In this document: one piece after another, positions 44,237 through 44,425 of the stretch
How positions within the stretch are numbered: position 1 is the stretch's first letter
Layout of the letters: every line of letters begins with the position of its first letter
NCBI GenBank assembly: GCA_947585115.1
Contig: CANPWW010000009.1
Location: 1 to 44,425, forward strand
DNA from: an uncultured Monoglobus sp.
GTDB lineage: Bacteria; Bacillota; Clostridia; Monoglobales; Monoglobaceae
Length of the DNA stretch: 44,425 nt
Reading direction: 5' to 3'
Translations under genes and position numbers: made by a program
Notes under the pieces: model-generated
Told to the model about the DNA's origin: nothing
The model's database searches: none
Seen by the model: only the letters and a program-made list of their open reading frames with translations

Positions 44237-44302
44237 GACAGTCGAAACTGGATTAATGTCAATAAAGTAGACAGAAAAAAGCGAAGAATTATACACGCAT
44301 AA
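43457..44302 (+). pseudogene. Truncated IS1182-family transposase
   Basis: This 281-residue reading frame matches the N-terminal half of IS1182-type DDE transposases: the DUF772-like N-domain (KGSKTGRPRFDPIKLLKIIL, RNIEKLCKTDIRFIWLL) and the first catalytic Asp region YIDGTKLEANANKYTW. Family members have about 480-550 residues. After KHIKICGD the family-typical RNSYSKTDHDATF is replaced by unrelated sequence and an early stop, so the later catalytic residues are lost and the protein should be inactive. The ATG has no ribosome site and lies only 7 nt after TATAAT. Confidence 0.82.
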
Positions 44303-44366
44303 ACATCGCCTCTTTCTGATTTGGTGTCAGACCGTCGAGCCAATCCCGGATTTTGTGTAAAGTAAG

Positions 44367-44417
44367 TTGTCTAAACCTCCAAGATGGTATATAATAAAAA
44401 TATCAAATTGGAGGTTT
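44367..44417 (+). promoter_or_regulatory. Promoter and ribosome site of a gene starting beyond the window
   Basis: TTGTCT (44367-44372) and TATAAT (44390-44395) are 17 bp apart. TTGGAGG (44408-44414) follows, placed for an ATG at about 44424. AAACCTCCAA (44373-44382) and TTGGAGGTTT (44408-44417) form a perfect 10-bp inverted repeat around the -10 box. The preceding TTTTGTGTAAAGTAAG resembles the outer end of some IS256-type elements, so the next gene may be a transposase. Confidence 0.5.
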
Positions 44418-44425
44418 TTAATTAT

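Noticed and set aside
44301-44363. Short minus-strand frame ending WLDGLTPNQKEAMFMRV as a gene remnant
   Set aside because: Too short to identify and without any confirmed family; it may be the end of a gene removed by element insertion.

Overview
The window is a chromosomal segment of a spore-forming, diaminopimelate-type member of the Clostridia (Firmicutes). The evidence is: the spore-maturation pair spmA/spmB; a Gram-positive dcw (division and cell wall) cluster headed by mraZ; a MurE carrying the DNPR motif that selects meso-diaminopimelate; a class B sortase with its anchored substrate; an anaerobic-type thiSFGHE operon using the radical-SAM protein ThiH; and stalk-domain (copper amine oxidase N-terminal-like) secreted proteins. 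Most genes are moderately GC-rich. The MntA/HepT pair and the terminal transposase are visibly AT-richer and look acquired. I could not assign a genus. No rRNA, tRNA or CRISPR array was found.

Layout. 1-2241: composite repeat, promoter, a candidate L21 leader RNA, then rplU, rpmA and obgE; prp (ysxB) is missing between rplU and rpmA. 2277-2965: a type VII MntA/HepT toxin-antitoxin module with its own promoter. 3064-8764: murJ, an O-antigen-ligase-like polymerase, a GT4 glycosyltransferase and two tandem DUF4330 proteins, probably one cell-surface glycan operon. 8765-9031: terminator and a run of three hairpins. 9032-9583 (minus): an ECF transporter S component. 9721-13366: a pgk-tpiA-gpmI glycolytic operon. 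13386-16797 (minus): a small protein of unknown function, a secreted stalk-domain protein and a secreted HtrA-like protease. 16919-17083: an unrecorded 54-residue ribbon-helix-helix protein. 17172-18524: an NSS-family sodium symporter. 18642-24162: a 1,526-residue adhesin with a TPKTG sorting signal, followed directly by its likely class B sortase. 24196-25308 (minus): spmB and spmA.

25601-39475 is the dcw cluster: mraZ, rsmH, ftsL-like, ftsI/spoVD-like, murE, murF, mraY, ftsW, murG, murA, ftsQ. murD, murC, murB, ftsA and ftsZ are absent from it. Degenerate 10-bp-period MraZ boxes lie at the presumed start of transcription. FtsL, FtsW and FtsQ carry basic, disordered-looking cytoplasmic N-termini, very long in FtsL. 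FtsQ also has an acidic insertion and an acidic tail. 39520-43011 is a thiamin-thiazole operon (thiS, thiF, thiG, thiH, thiE/tenI) behind a promoter and a terminator-like leader hairpin, but no recognisable TPP riboswitch. 43021-44425 is a mobile/repeat region: a composite intergenic repeat, a truncated IS1182-like transposase, and what looks like the promoter end of a further element or gene.

The most unusual points are the shared disordered extensions of three divisome proteins, the paired absence of Prp and of the L27 N-terminal extension, the leader hairpin without a TPP riboswitch before thiS, the Cys-rich N-terminal part of MurA, two families of dispersed intergenic hairpin or repeat (one supplying a promoter element to murJ), and the adhesin's 30-bp two-type coding minisatellite.
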